DNA of 64,000 bases. Source: Dongia sedimenti. Lineage in GTDB: Bacteria; Pseudomonadota; Alphaproteobacteria; Dongiales; Dongiaceae. Shown one piece after another: positions 42,547 to 52,247 of the stretch. The notes beneath the pieces are model-generated. The model ran no database searches, was not told the DNA's origin, and worked only from the letters and a program-made list of their open reading frames with translations. How positions within the stretch are numbered: the first letter of the stretch is position 1; each line of letters opens with the position of its first letter. The translations under genes and the position numbers were made by a program. The stretch covers positions 372,001 to 436,000 of the forward strand of contig JAUYVI010000005.1 in the NCBI GenBank assembly GCA_030715195.1, given 5' to 3'.

Positions 42547-43482
42547 CTAATAGCCGCGCGTCCGGTCGGCGACGTGCTCCAGCGCCTGCCCGGCTTCAAA
42601 CCGCCGGATCTGCCGCTGTATCGCCAGCGCCGCGCTCTCCGGATCGACATCGGCCGCGAGATGCGGGGTCACGAAGATGCGCGGATGGCGCCAGAAAGGA
42701 TGCTTGGGCGGCAGGGGTTCGGCCGCGAAGACGTCGAGGCTGGCCGCCGTCAATTGGCCGGATTCCAGCGCCGAGAGCAGGTCCGCCTCGTTGAGCTGGG
42801 CGCCGCGCCCGACATTGATCAGGCCGGCACCCGGCGCCAGGCGCCGGAAGAGATCGGCATTGAGGATGCCGCGGGTCTCGGCGGTCAGGGGCAGCAGGCA
42901 GACCAGGATCTCCAGCCCGTCCAGGAAGGCATCGATCCGCTCCGCGCCGGCGAACATGGTGACGCCGTCGATCGCCTTGGCGCTGCGGCTCCAGCCGCGC
43001 GTGTCGAAGCCGAAGCTTCTCAGCACGCGCGCCACCGCCTCGCCCAAAGCGCCGAGACCCATCACGCCGACCTTGCGCTCCCAGGGTGCCGGATAGGTCT
43101 GGTCGATCCAGCGCGCTTCGCGCTGCGCCGCCTCGAGCTCCCAGAACCGGCGGTGGTGATCGAGCACCTGCCAGAGCACGTAATGCTCCATCGCCTGGGT
43201 GAGGCCGGGCTCAGCCATCTTCACGATCCGCACCCGGGGCGGGATCGCTGCATCAGCCAGGAAACGCTCGACCCCGGCGCCGAGCACGAAGAGCGCCTCG
43301 AGGTCCGGCATGCGGTCATAGACGCCCGGCAGCGGCTTCCAGGTCATGCAGTAGCGGATGCCGGAAAGATCGCGCGACGGCTCATCGTGCACCAGGCCGA
43401 GTTCCGGTGCGGCCTTGTGGAAGGCGCTTTCCCAGGCGGCGAACTTCGCGCCGGTGTCGGAGAGAACCAGCCGTGTGCTCAT
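42547..43482 (-). CDS. ghrA: Glyoxylate/hydroxypyruvate reductase A
   Basis: This 311-residue D-2-hydroxyacid dehydrogenase reduces glyoxylate and hydroxypyruvate with NAD(P)H. It has the Rossmann VGVMGLGALGEAVARVL and the catalytic Arg in NVGRGAQLNE, a Glu in DVFAAEPLP and a His in VTPHLAAD. The N-terminal WESAFHKAAPEL...LFVLGAGVE fits the GhrA subgroup. Its ATG overlaps the stop of yejF by 4 bases, so it is translationally coupled to a peptide ABC transporter operon. Confidence 0.92.
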   Translation of the reverse strand: MSTRLVLSDTGAKFAAWESAFHKAAPELGLVHDEPSRDLSGIRYCMTWKPLPGVYDRMPDLEALFVLGAGVERFLADAAIPPRVRIVKMAEPGLTQAMEHYVLWQVLDHHRRFWELEAAQREARWIDQTYPAPWERKVGVMGLGALGEAVARVLRSFGFDTRGWSRSAKAIDGVTMFAGAERIDAFLDGLEILVCLLPLTAETRGILNADLFRRLAPGAGLINVGRGAQLNEADLLSALESGQLTAASLDVFAAEPLPPKHPFWRHPRIFVTPHLAADVDPESAALAIQRQIRRFEAGQALEHVADRTRGY

Positions 43483-45101
43483 TGCCGGACCACGCCGCCT
43501 TCGGTGGTTTCCAGGTTCAGGGCCGCCCGCAGCAGCGCCTGGGTATAGGGCGCGCTCGGTTTCTCGAAGATCTGGTCGACCGGGCCTTGCTCCACCATGC
43601 GGCCGTCCTTCAGCACGATCACCCGGTCGGCCATCGCGCGGATCACGCGGAGGTCGTGGCTGATGAAGAGATAGGCAAGGTTGTGCTTCGATTGCAGATC
43701 GCGCAGCAGATCGACGATCTGCGCCTGGACGGACATGTCGAGGGCCGAGGTCGGCTCGTCCAGCACGATCAGCTTCGGCTTGACGATCAGCGCGCGCGCG
43801 ATGGCGATGCGCTGGCGCTGCCCGCCGGAAAACTCGTGGGGATAGCGGTGCCGGGTCGCGGGATCGAGACCGACCTCGGTCAGCGCGTCGATCACCGCCT
43901 GCTCGCGGGCCCCGGGTTCCTTGGCCAGGCCATGCACCTCCAGTCCCTCGGCCACGATCTCGCCGATCGAGAGGCGCGGCGAGAGCGAGCCGTAGGGATC
44001 CTGGAACACGATCTGCATCTCGCTCCTCAGCGGCCGCATGGCGCCGCGATCGAAGCCGTCGATGCGCTGGTTCTCGAACACGATCTCGCCGTCGCTGTCG
44101 ATCAGCCGCAGCAGCGCCAGGCCGAGCGTGGTCTTGCCCGATCCGGACTCCCCGACCACGCCCAGGGTCTCGCCTTCGCGGATCTCGAGCGTGACATCTT
44201 CGAGGGCGTGGACATGGTCGACCACGCGGCGGAACACGCCGGCCTTGATCGGGAACCAGACCTTGAGATCCTTGACCGCGGCCAGCGGCTTGGCTTGGGC
44301 ATGCGTCGCCACCGCGCGGCCCTTGGGCTGCGCGGCCAGCAGCATCTGGGTATAGGGATGCTCCGGCTTGGCGAACAGCTCGAGCGGGGTCTTGGCCTCG
44401 ACGATCTTGCCCTTCTGCATCACCGCGACCCGGTCGGCGAATTTCTTGACGATGCCGAGGTCGTGGGTGATCAGCAGGATCGCCATGCCCATGCGCGCCT
44501 GCAGCTCGCGCAGCAATTTCAGGATCTGCGCCTGCACGGTGACGTCGAGCGCGGTGGTCGGCTCGTCGGCGATCAGCAGGTCGGGGTCGTTGGCCAAGGC
44601 CATCGCGATCATCACGCGCTGCCGCTGCCCGCCGGACAGTTCATGCGGAAACGCGCGCAGCCGCTGTTCCGGATTGTTGATGCCGACCAGCTTCAGCAGC
44701 TCCAGCGCCCGGGCCTGTGCATCGCGGTCGGAGACATGGCGGTGCAGCTTCATCGCCTCCGTGATCTGGTCCTCGACCCGGTGCAGCGGATTCAAAGAGG
44801 TCATCGGCTCCTGGAAGATCATCGATATCTGGGCGCCGCGGATCTTGCGCAGCACGCCGTCTGGCGCCCCGATCATCTCCTGGCCCTGGAACCTAATGCT
44901 GCCGGACGGGTGGCTGGCGAGCGGATAGGGCAACAGTTGCAGCACCGAGAGCGCGGTCACCGACTTCCCGGAGCCGGATTCGCCGACCAGCGCGAAGGTC
45001 TCGCCCTTGCGGACCTCGAAGCTCACACGATCTACCGCCAGCGTCTTGTCGAAGGCGACGCTGAGCTCCTTCACGTCCAGGATGGGCGATGTACTGTTCA
45101 T
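43479..45101 (-). CDS. yejF: Peptide ABC transporter ATP-binding protein, double ATPase (YejF)
   Basis: This 540-residue protein contains two complete ABC domains: [18 protein letters not shown] and [15 protein letters not shown] in the first, [17 protein letters not shown] and [15 protein letters not shown] in the second. Fused OppD/OppF-type ATPases of this kind belong to the YejABEF microcin/oligopeptide importer. It overlaps yejE and ghrA by 4 bases on either side. Confidence 0.95.
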   Translation of the reverse strand: MNSTSPILDVKELSVAFDKTLAVDRVSFEVRKGETFALVGESGSGKSVTALSVLQLLPYPLASHPSGSIRFQGQEMIGAPDGVLRKIRGAQISMIFQEPMTSLNPLHRVEDQITEAMKLHRHVSDRDAQARALELLKLVGINNPEQRLRAFPHELSGGQRQRVMIAMALANDPDLLIADEPTTALDVTVQAQILKLLRELQARMGMAILLITHDLGIVKKFADRVAVMQKGKIVEAKTPLELFAKPEHPYTQMLLAAQPKGRAVATHAQAKPLAAVKDLKVWFPIKAGVFRRVVDHVHALEDVTLEIREGETLGVVGESGSGKTTLGLALLRLIDSDGEIVFENQRIDGFDRGAMRPLRSEMQIVFQDPYGSLSPRLSIGEIVAEGLEVHGLAKEPGAREQAVIDALTEVGLDPATRHRYPHEFSGGQRQRIAIARALIVKPKLIVLDEPTSALDMSVQAQIVDLLRDLQSKHNLAYLFISHDLRVIRAMADRVIVLKDGRMVEQGPVDQIFEKPSAPYTQALLRAALNLETTEGGVVRQ

Positions 45102-46165
45102 TTGGCCTTACGCGGATCGAGCGCGTCGCGAATGCCCTCGCCGACGAAGATCGTCAGCACCAGCAGGCCGGCGGTCACGACGAAGGCGGTGATGCCGAGC
45201 CAGATCGCCTGCAGATTGTCCTTGCCTTGCGACAGCAACTCGCCCAGCGACGGCGAGCCCGGAGGCAGGCCAAGGCCGAGGAAATCGAGTGCCGTCAAGA
45301 TGGTCACGTTCCCGCTCAAGGTGAAGGGCAGAAAAGTCAGCGTCGTTACCATGGCATTGGGCAGGATGTGCTTGGTCATGACTCGCCAGTCGGTCATGCC
45401 GAGCGCCTTGGCCGACCGCACATATTCCAGATTGCGCACGCGCAGGAACTCCGCGCGGACCACGCCGACCGGCCAGGTCCAGTTGAAGGCCAGGAGAATG
45501 AGAAAGAGCGTGATGACGCTCGGCTCGAAGATGCTGGAAAGGATGATGAGGATGTAGAGGGTCGGCAGGCTGGAGAAGATCTCCAGGAATCTCTGGAACA
45601 GCAAGTCGATCCAGCCGCCGAAATAGCCCTGGATGGCGCCCGCCAACACGCCGATGGTCGTGGTTGCGATGGTCAGGACCACGCCGAACAGGACGGAGAC
45701 GCGGAACCCGTAGATTGCGCGCGCCAGCACGTCCCGCGCCTGGTCGTCGGTGCCGAGCCAGTTGATCCCGTCGGGCGGGCTGGGTGCCGGTCCCGGCAGA
45801 TCGGTGATGGTGGTCCGGTAGCTGAAGGGGATCGGCGGCCAGACGGCCCATCCGCCGGCCGCGATCAGCTTGCGGACGTAAGGGCTGCGGTAGTTGGCCT
45901 CGGTGACGAAGGTGCCGCCGAACGTCGTCTCGGGATAGCTCTTGAAGACCGGGAAGTAGAGCGATCCCTGGTAGCTTATCACGAGCGGCCGATCGTTGGC
46001 GATGACCTCGGCGAACAGGCTCGTCCCGAACAGGACGACCAGAATGATCAGCGAATAGTAGCCTCGGGAATTGCGCCGGAAGTTGGCCAGGCGCCGGGCC
46101 GTCAGCGGGCTGATCGGCCGGCCGAACCAACGCGGCTGTTCTTGCGACGGCGCTTCGGCGGTCAC
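45098..46165 (-). CDS. yejE: Peptide ABC transporter permease (YejE)
   Basis: The start is GTG 46165, overlapping the yejB stop as GTGA; the long frame upstream belongs to no conserved protein. This yields 355 residues, with N-terminal WFGRPISPLTARRLANFRRNSRGYYSL, the large periplasmic insertion typical of YejE, and the C-terminal permease core VRSAKALGMTDWRVMTKHILP (EAA loop). It forms the channel with YejB. Confidence 0.94.
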   Translation of the reverse strand: MTAEAPSQEQPRWFGRPISPLTARRLANFRRNSRGYYSLIILVVLFGTSLFAEVIANDRPLVISYQGSLYFPVFKSYPETTFGGTFVTEANYRSPYVRKLIAAGGWAVWPPIPFSYRTTITDLPGPAPSPPDGINWLGTDDQARDVLARAIYGFRVSVLFGVVLTIATTTIGVLAGAIQGYFGGWIDLLFQRFLEIFSSLPTLYILIILSSIFEPSVITLFLILLAFNWTWPVGVVRAEFLRVRNLEYVRSAKALGMTDWRVMTKHILPNAMVTTLTFLPFTLSGNVTILTALDFLGLGLPPGSPSLGELLSQGKDNLQAIWLGITAFVVTAGLLVLTIFVGEGIRDALDPRKAK

Positions 46166-47271
46166 GTGCTGCGCGCCTCGAAGTCGATGCGCGGATCGAC
46201 CAACATGTAGGTGAGGTCGCCGATCAGTCCGATGAGCAGGCCGAGCAGGCCGAACGCGTAGGTCGTCGCGAACACGACTTGGTAATCGCGATTGATTACC
46301 GCTTCGTATCCGAGCAGGCCGAGGCCGTCGAGCGAGAAGATGATCTCGATGAGCATGGCGCCGGTGAAGATGATGCCGATCAAGGTTGCCGGAATGCCCG
46401 AGATGACGATCAGCATCGCGTTGCGAAACACGTGGCCGTAAAGCACCCTGCGCTCGGTCAGGCCCTTGGCCCGCGCCGTGGTGACATATTGCTGATTGAT
46501 CTGCTCCAGGAAGGAGTTCTTGGTCAGCATGGTCAGGGCGGCGAAGCTGCCGATCGTCATTGCGATGAGCGGCAGGGTCATGTGCCAGAAATAATCCAGG
46601 ATCTTGCCGAAGAACGAGAGTCCGTCCCAGTTCTCCGAGGTGATGCCGCGCAGCGGGAACCAATGGAAGACGGTACCGCCTGCGAACAGCACGATCAGCA
46701 GGATGGCGAACATGAAGCCGGGAATGGCGCTGAGCCCGATGACGACCATGCTGGTCCAGATGTCGAACGGCGTGCCGTCGCGCACCGCCTTGGCGACGCC
46801 GAGGGGGATGCAGACCAGATAGGTCAGCAGGGTGGTCCACAGGCCGAGCGAGATCGAGACTGGCAGCTTCTCGATGATGAGATCCACCACCGGTCTGCCG
46901 CTAGTGTAGCTGTTGCCGAAATCGAAGCGCAGGAAGTTGCCCATCATCATGACGAAGCGCTCGGGCAGGGGCTTGTCGAACCCGTACATGCGCTCAAGCT
47001 GCTTGATGAATTGCGGATCGAGCCCTTGCGAGCCGCGATAGACGCCGCCGCCGGTCTGGCCCTTGTCGGCGGATTGCTGGCGCGCGGACAGCAGATCGTT
47101 GCCGCTGCCGGAAACCCGTTCGGTCGCCGCGATGCTGGTCCCCCGGATCTTGGCGATCATCTGTTCGACCGGGCCGCCGGGGGCCGCCTGGATGATCAGG
47201 AAATTGATCACCATGATCCCGAACAGGGTCGGGATCATCAGCAGCAGGCGTCGGACAATATAAGCGAGCAT
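46162..47271 (-). CDS. yejB: Peptide ABC transporter permease (YejB)
   Basis: This 369-residue inner-membrane permease starts MLAYIVRRLLLMIPTLFGI, has the GGPVEQMI segment, a periplasmic loop and the EAA-type loop TTARAKGLTERRVLYGHVF. It starts 32 bases after the binding-protein gene and overlaps yejE by 4 bases. It pairs with YejE to import oligopeptides. Confidence 0.95.
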   Translation of the reverse strand: MLAYIVRRLLLMIPTLFGIMVINFLIIQAAPGGPVEQMIAKIRGTSIAATERVSGSGNDLLSARQQSADKGQTGGGVYRGSQGLDPQFIKQLERMYGFDKPLPERFVMMMGNFLRFDFGNSYTSGRPVVDLIIEKLPVSISLGLWTTLLTYLVCIPLGVAKAVRDGTPFDIWTSMVVIGLSAIPGFMFAILLIVLFAGGTVFHWFPLRGITSENWDGLSFFGKILDYFWHMTLPLIAMTIGSFAALTMLTKNSFLEQINQQYVTTARAKGLTERRVLYGHVFRNAMLIVISGIPATLIGIIFTGAMLIEIIFSLDGLGLLGYEAVINRDYQVVFATTYAFGLLGLLIGLIGDLTYMLVDPRIDFEARST

Positions 47272-47303
47272 CCGGGATCAGGCGTGCGAGGCGAGGTGGG
47301 GGA

Positions 47304-49325
47304 TCATTGCTTGCGTCCGCGCCGGCCGATGGCAAAGGCGACGAAGGCAACGACGACCGCGCCGATGATGTAGGGCATCGGCGTGCTCCCGCGATCGGCC
47401 GGCGGTGTCGCCGCCACCGACGCGTTCTCGGCCGGTGCCGGACTCTGGTTCTCGGCCGGCGCGGCTGGCTGGCTGCCGCCCTGCGGTGCCGCGGCGGCTG
47501 CGGCTTTCTGCTGCAAGGTGGCCTGCTTCTGCGGGTCGAACCACCAGGTCTCGTAGGTCAATCCGTACTTGGGCATCGTCGCGGGATGCGCGTACTTGTT
47601 CCAATAGGCGACGCGGTCGAACGGTGCGTTCCAATGCGGGATGTAGTAGAAGCCCCATTGCAGCACGCGGTCCAGCGCGCGTGTCGCGGTCACCAGATCG
47701 TCCCGGTTCTTGGCGGCGATGACCCGCTCCACCAAGGCGTCGATGACCGGATCCTTGATGCCCGACAGGTTCCGGCCGGCGGTGGTGTCGGCGCTCTTCG
47801 AGCTCCAGAAGTCGCGTTGCTCGTTGCCCGGCGAAAGCGACTCCGCCACCAGGTTGACCGTCATGTCGTAGTCGAACTGGTCCATGCGCTTCCCATACTG
47901 CGCCGTATCGACCGAACGAATATGGGCTTTGACCCCGATCTCGCCGAGATTCTGGATGAAGGGCTGGGTCACGCGCTCGAATGCCGGGTCGTCCAATAGA
48001 ATCTCGAAATCGAGCTTCTTGCCGTTCTTGGTGCGCACGCCGTTCTCGATCTTCCAGCCCGCGTCTTCGAGAATCTTGCTGGCGATTTCCAGATTGGCGC
48101 GATCGTCGCCGGAGCCGTCGGTCTTGGGCGGATTGTATTCGGTGGTGAAGACCTCGTCCGGAATCTTGCCTTTGTAGGGATCGAGGATCTTCAGCTCCTC
48201 CGGAGACGGCAGGCCTGTCGAGCCCAGCTCGGACGGGCCGAAATAGCTGCGGATACGGACATACTGCCCGTAGAAGAGCGTCTTGTTGCTCCATTCGAAG
48301 TCGAAAGCGTATTGCAGCGCCTCGCGGACCTTGCGGTCCTGGAAAATGTCCTTCCGCAGGTTGAAGACATAGCCCTGCATGAGGTTCCGGCCCTCGGTCG
48401 GGATCACCTCGCGTACGATGCGCCCGTCCTTCACCGCCGGGATCTGATAGGCGGTGGCCCACTGCTTCGCGCTGTTTTCCAGCCGGATGTCGAAGGCGCC
48501 GCCTTTGAATGCCTCGAGCGCCACCGTGCCGTCGCGATAGTAGTCGTAGCGCATGGTGTCGAAATTGTTCTGGCCGATATTGATCGGCAGATTCTTGCCC
48601 CAATAGTCGGGGACGCGCTGCAGGGTCACCGAACGCCCCGCTTCGAACTTGGCGAGCTTGTAGGGACCGCTGCCGTCCGGGATATCCAGGGTCGGCTGGG
48701 TGATGTCCCGGTCCTTCCAGAGATGCTGCGGCAGCACCGGCATCTGGCCGATGATCAGCGGCAATTCCCTGTTGTCGCCGGGCGCGAACGTGAACTTCAC
48801 GCGCAGGTCGCCAAGCTTCTCCGCCTTGGCCACGCTGGCAAAGTAGCTCTGATAGAAGGGCGGCCCCTTCTCCTTGAGAATATCGAAGGTGTAGACGACG
48901 TCGTCGGCGGTGATCGGCTTGCCGTCATGCCAACGCGCCTCCTTGCGAAGATTGAAGATCACCCAGGAGCGATCTTCCGGCGTCTCAATGGTCTCGGCGA
49001 TCAATCCGTATTGGCTGAACGGCTCGTCGAGCGTGCTGGTGGTCAGGGTCTCGTAGCTGGCCCCGGGCCCGGGCGTGCCCTGGATCGTGTAGGGGTTGAA
49101 GCTATCGAAGGTGCCGAGGGCGCCGAACACCACGCTGCCGCCCTTGGGCGCGTCCGGGTTGACGTAATCGAGATGCTTGAAGTCGGGCTCATACTTCGGC
49201 TCGCCATGCATCGCGATGGCCGGGACCGGCTTTACGTTCGGGTCCTGGGCGGCGGCCGGCAGGGCGAAGACGGCGCTCCACGCGAGAAGGGTTGCGAAGA
49301 CCAGACCCAGCGTCGAGCGCGTCAT
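47304..49325 (-). CDS. yejA: Peptide ABC transporter substrate-binding protein (YejA) with a C-terminal membrane anchor
   Basis: This 673-residue family-5 binding protein has a signal peptide (ATLLAWSAVFALPAAAQ) and the YejA-type segments LDYVNPDAPKGGSVVFG and FEWSNKTLFYGQY. Unusually, after the binding domain come about 45 Ala/Pro-rich residues and a single hydrophobic helix PYIIGAVVVAFVAFAIG ending GRRGRKQ, so the protein should stay anchored in the inner membrane instead of being free in the periplasm. It is the first gene of yejABEF-ghrA. GGGA precedes the ATG. Confidence 0.93.
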   Translation of the reverse strand: MTRSTLGLVFATLLAWSAVFALPAAAQDPNVKPVPAIAMHGEPKYEPDFKHLDYVNPDAPKGGSVVFGALGTFDSFNPYTIQGTPGPGASYETLTTSTLDEPFSQYGLIAETIETPEDRSWVIFNLRKEARWHDGKPITADDVVYTFDILKEKGPPFYQSYFASVAKAEKLGDLRVKFTFAPGDNRELPLIIGQMPVLPQHLWKDRDITQPTLDIPDGSGPYKLAKFEAGRSVTLQRVPDYWGKNLPINIGQNNFDTMRYDYYRDGTVALEAFKGGAFDIRLENSAKQWATAYQIPAVKDGRIVREVIPTEGRNLMQGYVFNLRKDIFQDRKVREALQYAFDFEWSNKTLFYGQYVRIRSYFGPSELGSTGLPSPEELKILDPYKGKIPDEVFTTEYNPPKTDGSGDDRANLEIASKILEDAGWKIENGVRTKNGKKLDFEILLDDPAFERVTQPFIQNLGEIGVKAHIRSVDTAQYGKRMDQFDYDMTVNLVAESLSPGNEQRDFWSSKSADTTAGRNLSGIKDPVIDALVERVIAAKNRDDLVTATRALDRVLQWGFYYIPHWNAPFDRVAYWNKYAHPATMPKYGLTYETWWFDPQKQATLQQKAAAAAAPQGGSQPAAPAENQSPAPAENASVAATPPADRGSTPMPYIIGAVVVAFVAFAIGRRGRKQ

Positions 49326-49442
49326 GCCGATTTCCCTAGTCCCTATTTATTGACGGTGCGCCGCTTTGGCGCGGCTTCCCGTCATCCTAACGGAGACCTC
49401 CCCGGGAAGGGAACCCGCGCTGTGCAATGGGAAACAAGCCGC

Positions 49443-50228
49443 TCAGGCGCCGAGCGTTGCGACCGTCTGGTCCAGGATACGCCGGTCGCCTGCCGCGATC
49501 ACCGCGCCCTCGGACTTCATGGTCAGCGCCTGGCCGCGCCAGTCGGTGATGAAGCCGCCGGCGCCCTCGATCACGGGAACGAGAGCGAGATAGTCGTAGA
49601 TTCCGAGTCCGCGCTCGACCACCAGGTCGATGAAGCCGGTCGCCACCATGGCATACTGGTAGCAGTCGCCGCCGAAGGTGGTGGATTTGGCCTGGCCGCT
49701 CAGCCGCTCGAAGCGGGCGATGTGCTCGCCTTTGAACATCAGCGGCGAGATGGTCGAGAAATAGGCGTCGGCGAGGCCGGCACAGGGCCGCGCCCGGATC
49801 GGCTCACCGTTCAAGGTGCTGGGACGGCCGGCCACGCCGAGGAAAAGGTCGCCGAGGATCGGCATGTCGATCACGCCGAGGATCGGCGCGCCTGCGCGGG
49901 TGAGCGCGATCAGCGTGCCGAACAGCGGGCGGCCGGTGATGAAGGAGCGGGTGCCGTCCAAGGGATCGAGCACCCAGACATATTCGGCGTCGGCCCGTTC
50001 CGCGCCGAACTCCTCGCCGATGATGCCGTGCTCGGGAAAGGCCGCGACGATGGCCTCGCGCAAGGCCGCCTCGCATTCCCGGTCGGCCTTGGTGACCGGG
50101 CTCTCATCGGCCTTGTCGATGATGTCGAGCTTCTTGCGGTAGTACCGGCGCAGGATCGGCCGGCTGACTTCCGTCAGCCGGCACGCCAGATCGACGAACG
50201 CCGAAGGTACCGATTCGGGATCGCTCAC
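49443..50228 (-). CDS. hisN: Histidinol-phosphatase, inositol monophosphatase family
   Basis: This 261-residue Mg-dependent phosphatase has metal-site motifs GIIGEEFG, WVLDPLDGTRSFI and IYDYLALVPVIEGAGG. The closest group is HisN, which dephosphorylates histidinol phosphate in histidine synthesis; inositol-phosphatase activity is the alternative. The start is GTG 50228, with AAGGGG upstream. It begins 16 bases after the cytochrome c gene, on the same strand. Confidence 0.88.
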   Translation of the reverse strand: MSDPESVPSAFVDLACRLTEVSRPILRRYYRKKLDIIDKADESPVTKADRECEAALREAIVAAFPEHGIIGEEFGAERADAEYVWVLDPLDGTRSFITGRPLFGTLIALTRAGAPILGVIDMPILGDLFLGVAGRPSTLNGEPIRARPCAGLADAYFSTISPLMFKGEHIARFERLSGQAKSTTFGGDCYQYAMVATGFIDLVVERGLGIYDYLALVPVIEGAGGFITDWRGQALTMKSEGAVIAAGDRRILDQTVATLGA

Positions 50229-50244
50229 GTTGCCCCTTTTGGGC

Positions 50245-51267
50245 TTACTGGGGGAGCGGAACCGGGCTGTCGCTCTGATCCCGGAGCCAGCGCAGCAGGC
50301 TCGCGCGGTCCTGGGCCTTCGCGATGCCCGGGAAGGACATCTTGGTGCCCGGTGCGAACTTCTTCGGATTGGTGATGAACTGGTCGAGATGCGCGAAGTC
50401 CCAGGTGATCTTCAGGTTCTTGATCGCATCGTCGTAGTTGAAGTCTTCCTTATGCGCGCTCGGACCGCCGACCACGCCCCAGAGGTTGGGGCCCACCTTG
50501 TTCGGGCCGCCCTTGGTGAAGTCGTGGCAGGCCTTGCACTTGGCGGCGACCTTGGCGCCGGCGGCGGGATCCGCCGCGGCGATCAGCTTCACGGCGTCTT
50601 CTCCGCCCGCGGGGGCGGCGGCCGGTGCCGCTGCGCCTTCCGGCTGCGCAGCGGCCTCGGGCTGGGCTGCGGCTGCCGGCGCGGCTTCTTCTGCCGGCGC
50701 TGCCGCCTGCTTGGCGGCATCTTCCGCGGCCTTGATCTCATCCGGCGTCGGCAGCGGCACCGGGTTGTCGGACTTGGTGCGGAGGAACGCGATGACGTCG
50801 GCGCGGTCCTGGGCCTTCGGCAGGCCCGGGAAGGTCATCTTGGTGCCCGGCGCGAAGCCCTTCGGATTGGCGATGAAGTGGTTGATGTTCTCGTAGGTCC
50901 AGGTGGTCTTCAGATTCTTGATCGCGTCGTCGTAGTTGAAGTCTTCCTTATGCGCGGTCGGGCCGCCGACCACGCCATAGAGGTTCGGGCCGACCTTGTT
51001 CGCCTCGCCTTTATTGAAGGTGTGGCAGGCCGCGCACTTCACGGCGACCTTCTCGCCGGCGGCCACGTCGGCGCTTGCCAACAATCCGCTGATCGGCTCG
51101 ACCGGCGCGGGCTTCGCCGCAGGCGCCGCGGGAGCCGCCGCTTCGCCGCCGCCATGCTCGGCGCCTTCATGGCCGCCGTAGATCATGTTGGCGATCAGTC
51201 CGCTGCTCAGCGTCAGCATGCCGCCAACCAGAATGGCGGCGGCGATCTTGTTGGCTTCCAAAGACAT
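50245..51267 (-). CDS. Membrane-anchored dihaem cytochrome c with tandem duplicated domains
   Basis: This 340-residue protein has an N-terminal hydrophobic anchor (about residues 8-30), an Ala/Pro linker, and two near-identical class I cytochrome c domains. Haem sites are C78-AA-C81-H82 and C244-KA-C247-H248, with axial Met candidates M144 and M310 in GTKM. The relatives (CycM/c552) usually have one domain; here a second copy follows a ~50-residue Ala/Pro/Glu linker. It probably carries electrons from the bc1 complex to a terminal oxidase. AGGGG precedes the ATG. Confidence 0.92.
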   Translation of the reverse strand: MSLEANKIAAAILVGGMLTLSSGLIANMIYGGHEGAEHGGGEAAAPAAPAAKPAPVEPISGLLASADVAAGEKVAVKCAACHTFNKGEANKVGPNLYGVVGGPTAHKEDFNYDDAIKNLKTTWTYENINHFIANPKGFAPGTKMTFPGLPKAQDRADVIAFLRTKSDNPVPLPTPDEIKAAEDAAKQAAAPAEEAAPAAAAQPEAAAQPEGAAAPAAAPAGGEDAVKLIAAADPAAGAKVAAKCKACHDFTKGGPNKVGPNLWGVVGGPSAHKEDFNYDDAIKNLKITWDFAHLDQFITNPKKFAPGTKMSFPGIAKAQDRASLLRWLRDQSDSPVPLPQ

Positions 51268-51476
51268 GCAGGCAACCCCTCGTGGCAGGACCGGGCGCGG
51301 CTACCCAGGGGCCGGCGCGGCAATCGGCGCGGAATTTAGCGACTTCCGCCCGCCCTGTCCAACAGCCCGTGGCACCGTTAAATGCCTTCCGAACAAGCGT
51401 TTCGGCCCTGGCCTTTAACCATTGAGCGGCATAATGTCGCGGGCCTTTCAATGCAAAAGCCGTGATGATCCGCCCG

Positions 51477-52214
51477 ATGAACCCGGTGGTCCTGATTCCC
51501 GCCCGCCTCGCCTCGACGCGCCTCCCCGACAAGCCGCTGGCCGACATCGGCGGGCGGCCGATGATCGTCCATGTCTGGCAGCGGGCGAAGGAGGCCGGGA
51601 TCGGCCCGGTCTATGTCGCCGCGGCCGAGCCGGAGATCGCCGAAGCGGTGAATGCGGCGGGCGGCGATGCCGTGCTGACCCGGCCGGATCACCCCTCGGG
51701 CTCGGACCGGATCTTCGAGGCCTTGGGCAAGATCGACCCCGACCGCCGCTTCGACGTCATCATCAACGTGCAGGGCGACCTGCCGACCCTCGATCCGAAA
51801 ATCGTGCGGAGGGTCTTGGAGCCGCTGGTCAACCCCGCGGTCGACATCGCGACGCTCTGCGTCGAGATCACCCGCGAGAGCGAGCGCAACGATCCGAACG
51901 TGGTGAAGGCGGTCGCCGCCCTGGCGCCGCACGAGGGCCGGTCGATCGCCCGCGCACTCTATTTCAGCCGGGCGACGGTGCCGGCGAATGCCGGGCCGCA
52001 TTATCACCATGTCGGCCTCTACGCCTATCGTCGCGCCGCCCTGGAACGGTTCGTGGCGCTGCCGCCGGGCCTCTTGGAGCAGCGCGAGAAGCTGGAGCAG
52101 TTGCGGGCACTCGAGGCCGGGATGCGGATCGACGTGGCGCTCGTTGACACTGTTCCGCTCGGTGTCGATACTCCGGCCGAACTCGAACGCGCCCGCGCCG
52201 CGCTCGCCTCATAA
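51477..52214 (+). CDS. kdsB: 3-deoxy-manno-octulosonate cytidylyltransferase
   Basis: This enzyme activates Kdo as CMP-Kdo for lipopolysaccharide core synthesis. ATG 51477 gives 245 residues and the usual N-terminus [17 protein letters not shown]; in-frame starts at 51465 (ATG) and 51462 (GTG) would add 4-5 residues, and no start has a clear ribosome site. Motifs [25 protein letters not shown] and [10 protein letters not shown] are those of KdsB. It is divergent from the cytochrome gene. Confidence 0.95.
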   Translation: MNPVVLIPARLASTRLPDKPLADIGGRPMIVHVWQRAKEAGIGPVYVAAAEPEIAEAVNAAGGDAVLTRPDHPSGSDRIFEALGKIDPDRRFDVIINVQGDLPTLDPKIVRRVLEPLVNPAVDIATLCVEITRESERNDPNVVKAVAALAPHEGRSIARALYFSRATVPANAGPHYHHVGLYAYRRAALERFVALPPGLLEQREKLEQLRALEAGMRIDVALVDTVPLGVDTPAELERARAALAS

Positions 52215-52247
52215 GCTCGATCCCCTCTTCAACGTGAGACCACGCCC

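Noticed and set aside
43407-45557. 716-codon open frame on the plus strand opposite ghrA/yejF/yejE
   Set aside because: Same GC-driven antisense artefact; the minus-strand genes have full family motifs and coupled starts and stops.
46166-46840. Long N-terminal extension of yejE
   Set aside because: It is antisense-type frame within yejB; the GTG at 46165 overlaps the yejB stop as GTGA and begins the conserved YejE sequence.
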